Shown here: positions 59,598 through 64,000 of the stretch, one piece after another
Layout: every line of letters begins with the position of its first letter
Position numbering within the stretch: the stretch's first letter is position 1
From: Scleroderma bovista
Taxonomy: Eukaryota; Basidiomycota; Agaricomycetes; Boletales; Sclerodermataceae
Reading direction: 5' to 3'
Length of the DNA stretch: 64,000 bases
Assembly: GCA_037178675.1 (NCBI GenBank)
Contig: JAYMGJ010000284.1
Coordinates: forward strand, 38,063 to 102,062
Position numbers and translations under genes: made by a program
The notes under the pieces: model-generated
Database searches by the model: none
Told to the model about the DNA's origin: nothing
The model's input: only the letters and a program-made list of their open reading frames with translations

Positions 59598-60978
59598 TTT
59601 CCAGGTGCAGTATAGAGCTATTTTATTTTTTGGGCCTGCAACGGCGTTGAATTAACGATGATGATTGTGTTGTAAATGCGTTGGTAGTCTTTTTGACTTT
59701 CCTTTCGCATATATCCTGAAGTCGCTATTCGTTCTAGTGGTGCTTTTTGGATGGAATATCTATGTGCATATGGTTTCTGGTCGATCCGCTTGGATACGTC
59801 AGTGTGGATGGTCACCTCGGTTAACCCGAGCAAGTAAGGTACCTTTGGAGGCAGGCATTCTCTCCTACCTTTGTTGCACGAGCACAGAATACAGGGGTCA
59901 TGATATTTCAAGCCATTGCTACTCACCTGTCTGATCACACATTTGTCAATCGCTTTCCCCGCTCATTCCGCTAGAGCTCGAGGGGAAGAATGGAAGAGAT
60001 TCGAGACGAACTTCCAACGAAACGGACAATGACGCACCATAATTCACATACCTAGGTTGTTTGTGCCAGGTATTGCCTCGAGTTGCTTGCCCCGGATGAT
60101 AGGATTGGATAATTGAACAATGATACTGTGAGGTGGTGGGGGGACTAGTGGATAATTCGCACTTACAGAGATTTGCCTTAGGAAGGAAACTGGAGGAAAA
60201 GTGTTCGCGTTACAGCGCACAGAAAGTAGGTGCCACGCAGTTTCGAGTTATAGCTCACATATCTGATCACACATTTGTTGATTGCCTTTTCCGTTCTTTC
60301 AGCTGGAGTGCGAGAGATAGAACGAACGAGTCTCTACCAAAAGACAATCTAACGCACCGCAATTCACGCACGTGTGCTAGGGCGCATCATACCTGTGCCC
60401 CAAAGTGGGGGTTACGGTTACACTTGATGATCAGAAACCAGGTACATACCTACTCTTTCCATGACTCGAGGGTAGTATCGGGGAAGACCTTATCTCGCGG
60501 TTGCAAGAGTGCGATGAGTTATGGCTGTTAGTATGTAGTTCATAATTGAAATTTCTCAATCAATCATCCTGCTACTATCATAAGCCACCCACATGGTCAC
60601 CTTCTTCTATTCAGGATCAATCGCAGTGATTGGCGCCGGAACTCTTCAACTTAAGACCACTCAAACCACATGCTCTGTTGTGGTTGAACACTAGCATTCA
60701 CCATGCTGCTTGTGAGGAGACTATCGTCAAAGCACCACTCACTGAAACCATGCACGCTGACCGAATGGGACTCGATATGTGATGCTTAACGCGAAACAAG
60801 AAGATAGTATGTACGCGCAGCACTCCGAGGTACTCGTGGGACAAGACGGTGACGTACACGAACGTGCACGCTCGGCAGTAATGGCCATCACTCGGACTAC
60901 ATAGAAGCAGCTCAGGCTAGGACGCGACCACGCTGGTATATAAACCAGACGCCTCTCTTTTACCCTTCACGTGGAATC
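59598..60978. other. spacer between the two phosphatase genes
   Basis: Contains a ~120-bp imperfect direct repeat (59935-60055 and 60255-60375, both around CTGATCACACATTTGT) and the promoter of copy 2. No gene seen. Confidence 0.55.
60937..60944 (+). promoter_or_regulatory. TATA box of acid phosphatase copy 2
   Basis: TATATAAA, 35 bp upstream of the ATG at 60979; a C/T-rich stretch fills the gap, as expected near a fungal transcription start. Confidence 0.65.
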
Positions 60979-62477
60979 ATGATCACCCCATATTCCCTCT
61001 TCACTTTCGGTGCTCTTTCTAGTGTCGCCTTAGCACAGACGTCTTCCTTCACCTTCACTGCCCCCGCTTCTTCGTCAGTTTCCAACCCCTAAACTCCGGA
61101 ATGACCCAATTAACACCTTCCCTCTCATAGCCCGACAGATACATCGTCTTTCTACGTCGGCCCTTCCAACGGGACTCTTCCTAAGTCGAAAACTGTCCAT
61201 GGTTGCGTGTTCGATCGCTTCATCCAGATCTGGTTGGAGAACACCGACTTCGCAACTGCTGCCGCGTCCTCTGTGTACCAGGAGCTTTCTGCGCAAGGTA
61301 TCACTCTCACGGGGTACTACGCCCTGACGCACCCCAGTGAACCAAACTACCTCGCCTCTGTCGGTGGTGATTTCTGGGGACTAGCATCCGACGACTTCGT
61401 GACCATTCCTGCGAACATCTCTACCGTCGTCGACCTTCTTGAACTGGAGGGCATTAGCTGGGCAGAATACATGGAAAACATGCCCACAGATGGATACCAG
61501 GGATACAACTTTACAAACTCGGACGGTTACACGTATTACGTGCGCAAGCACAACCCATTGGTCGTGTACGATTCCGTATCCCAGAACCCCGCTCGGGCTG
61601 CACGCCTCAGGAACTTCAATGACTTTGCTTATGATGTGAGGCAGTCGTTGTTTTGTGCGCTTGGTATTGATTTGCTGAGTACCCTAACAGGTCGGAAACA
61701 ACACATTGCCACAATGGTTCTTCGTCACGCCCAACATGAAAAAGTAAGTGGTTCGTTGTGTGCTATGAGTCATTGGCCTGACATAGACAATCCAGCGATG
61801 GCCACGATACCGATGTCAATTACCAGGCACAGTGGCTGAACTACTGGCTCTTGCCGTTACTCAAGAATCCCAACTTCAACACGGAGAAAACGCTCATCTT
61901 AGTGACTTTTGATGAGTTAGCTGATCCGATCTCGCATCGTTTTTATCAGACTAACTTGCCCATGACATCAGGACCGAGGCGTATGACATCAACAACAACG
62001 TCTACAGTATCTTACTCGGTGGCGCCATCCCTGACCACCTCAAGGGGACGACCGATGACACTTTCTACACACATTATTCGACGTGAGTTATCTATGACGA
62101 ATCACTGTAATATAGTTCCTCAATGTCCCTGCAAAAGCATCACCACCATCCAGAACAACTGGAAGCTCAGAAACCTCGGACGTCATGACTGCAACAAAAC
62201 CCTGTCCAGTACGTAAATGTTTACCTTCCCTTCATCATAATCCCCGCGCACCACGCATTGATCATCACTCGCACTAGATGTGTTCCAGTTCGTCGCTGAC
62301 CAGACTGGGTACAAGAACAACGGCCTGACGAACTCGTCCACTCTTCCGCTTCTGAACACCACCGGAACGATCCCAGGCCCACTGAACCCACAGTACTGGA
62401 CGCCTTGGCGAGCACCTGACATTACCTGCGTAGGAGCTGGCGAGGGTCCAACGTACGTTTCACCTGGGACTAACTAA
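60979..62477 (+). CDS. secreted acid phosphatase (phosphoesterase family), tandem copy 2
   Basis: Exons 60979-61073, 61131-61635, 61691-61743, 61796-61915, 61972-62082, 62138-62208 and 62278-62477 give 384 aa. Exons 2-6 have exactly the same lengths as in copy 1; exon 1 is one codon and exon 7 seven codons longer. Signal peptide at residues 1-19 (MITPYSLFTFGALSSVALA, cleavage before QT). The active-site landmarks FDRFIQIWLENTDF, LTHPSEPNY, NDGHDTD and LILVTFDE are intact. The longer C-terminus reads GEGPTYVSPGTN. Both copies look functional and secreted, so this is a recent expansion of extracellular phosphate scavenging. Confidence 0.88.
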
Positions 62478-64000
62478 TGCATGGGCTGCGCCGCAGCCTG
62501 TGGATCGCAGCAGTAGGGGGAGGTTGGACATGGCGTAGAACGTTGGTGTGCATTCAAATACTCATCTTCAACCTGTGGGGACATGATGCGGTAATACTAT
62601 ACCTATGGACAGGCTGAACACTCACTTTCGTTAATTTTGCGAACGGGCATTTCTACGCAACAGGGCGAGACGTGTTTGTCTTTCCTTGGGTTGCAACTTT
62701 TGCTGATTTACTATGTTAAGCATGAGTGACATAAAATGTGGTGTTAATTCTTGGCGACGGCTGATGTTGTAGTGCAGACTTCGCTAGTGTTCAGCCATCT
62801 TGTCAGACACTTTATCCTCCAGGAGGCCCTCTGCTCTGCTCCATCCGCCGCGTCACAACTAAGGGTTCTGCCATCGAGGGCGGCATGTCGAGTTCAACGA
62901 GGTACACCCACAAAGTCGACTCTACCAGTCTCTTTATTTGTAATGTGTAGATCTATGCCTTTCTTTCACTGCTTCTATGCTACAGCCAGAATGACATACA
63001 TACTACTGTGCACCGACATATAACCGCACATTGCAGGACGAACAAAAGGTAGCAGTTTCAAAAATATGCTAAGGAAACTTGCCTTAGTATGGCTGGTACT
63101 TTTACAATTCCCTAACCCGCCATTGTAAATGGGCTGTATTAGGTTCAAACGAAGGCCCTATGAAGTCACAGTAAAGTCATTCCTAATAACCGCAGTGCAC
63201 GCTGCGGGACACTTGACAATGCTTACTTTCTCTCCCCCAAGTCTCTCCTCATCGTAAATCAGATGAAACAGATAATGCGATGTACCACATAGGGAGATCC
63301 AATGACATTTCTAGGAAACTTGCTTCGCTCCAGGACGTCATCACCATGAGGATATTACCCGAAGGTGTACCTATACATCACGATGACCCACGCCGGCTGG
63401 TAGCGTATGAACATACCACTGCCCAGGCTTGCCATCGTGAATAGATCTGTGTGAACAACTGATTAGGTGAGGGTCAGAGAGAAGTTGAGAAATTGTATAG
63501 AAGATGGGTGCTCTCAGAACAACTTGCACAATTGTGAAATCACAGTAGGATCATATTCATCGCCATTCAAGTGGTCTTTAGATGAGACTTGTTTAAAATC
63601 CTCGAGCAAACATTTCTCCCAATGCCAAATAGAGTGGACACATGGGATGAAGAAGAGGTAAAATGACACTTACGGTAAAGTTGCTTCAGGAAACCAGGTC
63701 GTCGCCATGGACATTACTCCAAGGTGTAGTACGGACATGACCGTGTCAGTCTAGTAACTTTCCGTTGCGAATGGAGTCTATATGTACAATAGATTAGCTG
63801 GAGGTTGAAAGCAGAAACAACCTGTGGGGAGATGGGATGCTCTCAGTAAGAACCTCCTGGTAAAAGCCACGCATGGCTGGTAACGTAAGTACATACCACT
63901 ACCCAGGCTTGCCATCGCGAATAGATCTGTGTGAACAACCGATTAGCTGAGGGCCAGAGCAAAGTTGATAAATGTATAGGAGACGGTGTGCTCTCAGAAT
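62478..64000. other. right-edge intergenic region with direct repeats
   Basis: 62478-63290 shows no supported gene. From ~63300 to the edge lies the repeat described separately. No exon chain is recognisable on either strand. Confidence 0.5.
63300..64000. repeat. ~480-bp period direct repeat at the right edge
   Basis: 63399-63530 (CCCAGGCTTGCCATCG, then GAATAGATCTGTGTGAACAA) recurs at 63879-64000 with a period of 480 bp. The blocks before them, around 63330 and 63690, also match. A partial third copy of the later part sits at 63790-63850. The array continues past the window edge. Confidence 0.7.

Overview
The window reads as genomic DNA of a basidiomycete fungus, most likely an Agaricomycete. 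Protein-coding genes are split by many 46-65 nt GT-AG introns (two use GC-AG). The recognisable genes are typical fungal ones: the nuclear BCP-type peroxiredoxin (Dot5-like), ATG13, transaldolase, fungal cystathionine gamma-synthase, a TMEM184/Ost-alpha protein, the eisosome protein Pil1/Lsp1, a DHA1-type MFS carrier and secreted acid phosphatases. Exons were joined by hand from splice signals, frame continuity and remembered family conservation, so individual splice sites are proposals.

Layout. 1-350: decayed cytochrome P450 end, running off the left edge. 1.6-5.9 kb: peroxiredoxin then ATG13, both on +. 6.0-15.2 kb: an array of four tandem ~2.2-2.5 kb units, each with one intact three-exon gene on the - strand of the CmcJ/NvfI/EfuI (AsaB/'GA4 desaturase'-like) oxygenase family. 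16.2-17.6 kb: transaldolase. 17.9-18.7 kb: a strongly GT-skewed simple-sequence tract. 19.1-19.9 kb: a frameshifted copy of an unnamed basidiomycete family. 20.7-22.6 kb: cystathionine gamma-synthase (-) with one apparent frameshift. 25.7-29.6 kb: a large leucine-rich-repeat protein (-), PPP1R37-like. 31.8-34.3 kb: TMEM184-type membrane protein (+). 34.6-41.3 kb: three tandem UbiA-type prenyltransferase genes (-). 41.9-42.9 kb: a candidate non-autonomous DNA transposon with 42-bp perfect inverted ends. 44.5-47.5 kb: Pil1/Lsp1 (+). 48.0-48.5 kb: a possible small coiled-coil gene (-). 49.5-51.3 kb: MFS transporter (+). 52.3-53.6 kb: kelch-repeat protein (-). 54.3-55.1 kb: low-complexity hypothetical protein (+). 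58.1-62.5 kb: two tandem secreted acid phosphatases (+). 63.3-64.0 kb: a ~480-bp direct repeat reaching the right edge.

How it fits together. Core genes (autophagy initiation, pentose phosphate pathway, sulfur amino-acid synthesis, plasma-membrane organisation) are interrupted by three lineage-specific tandem amplifications. Two of them, the oxygenases and the prenyltransferases, share one geometry: each lies tail-to-tail with a core gene (ATG13, TMEM184), with a duplication breakpoint at the 3' end of that core gene. In the prenyltransferase array a worn copy of the TMEM184 3' end was carried along between copies 1 and 2. Prenyltransferases of the UbiA type and CmcJ/NvfI-type oxygenases are both seen in fungal meroterpenoid pathways. 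A shared secondary-metabolite role here is only inference: the two arrays are ~20 kb apart, separated by housekeeping genes, and no core synthase is visible.
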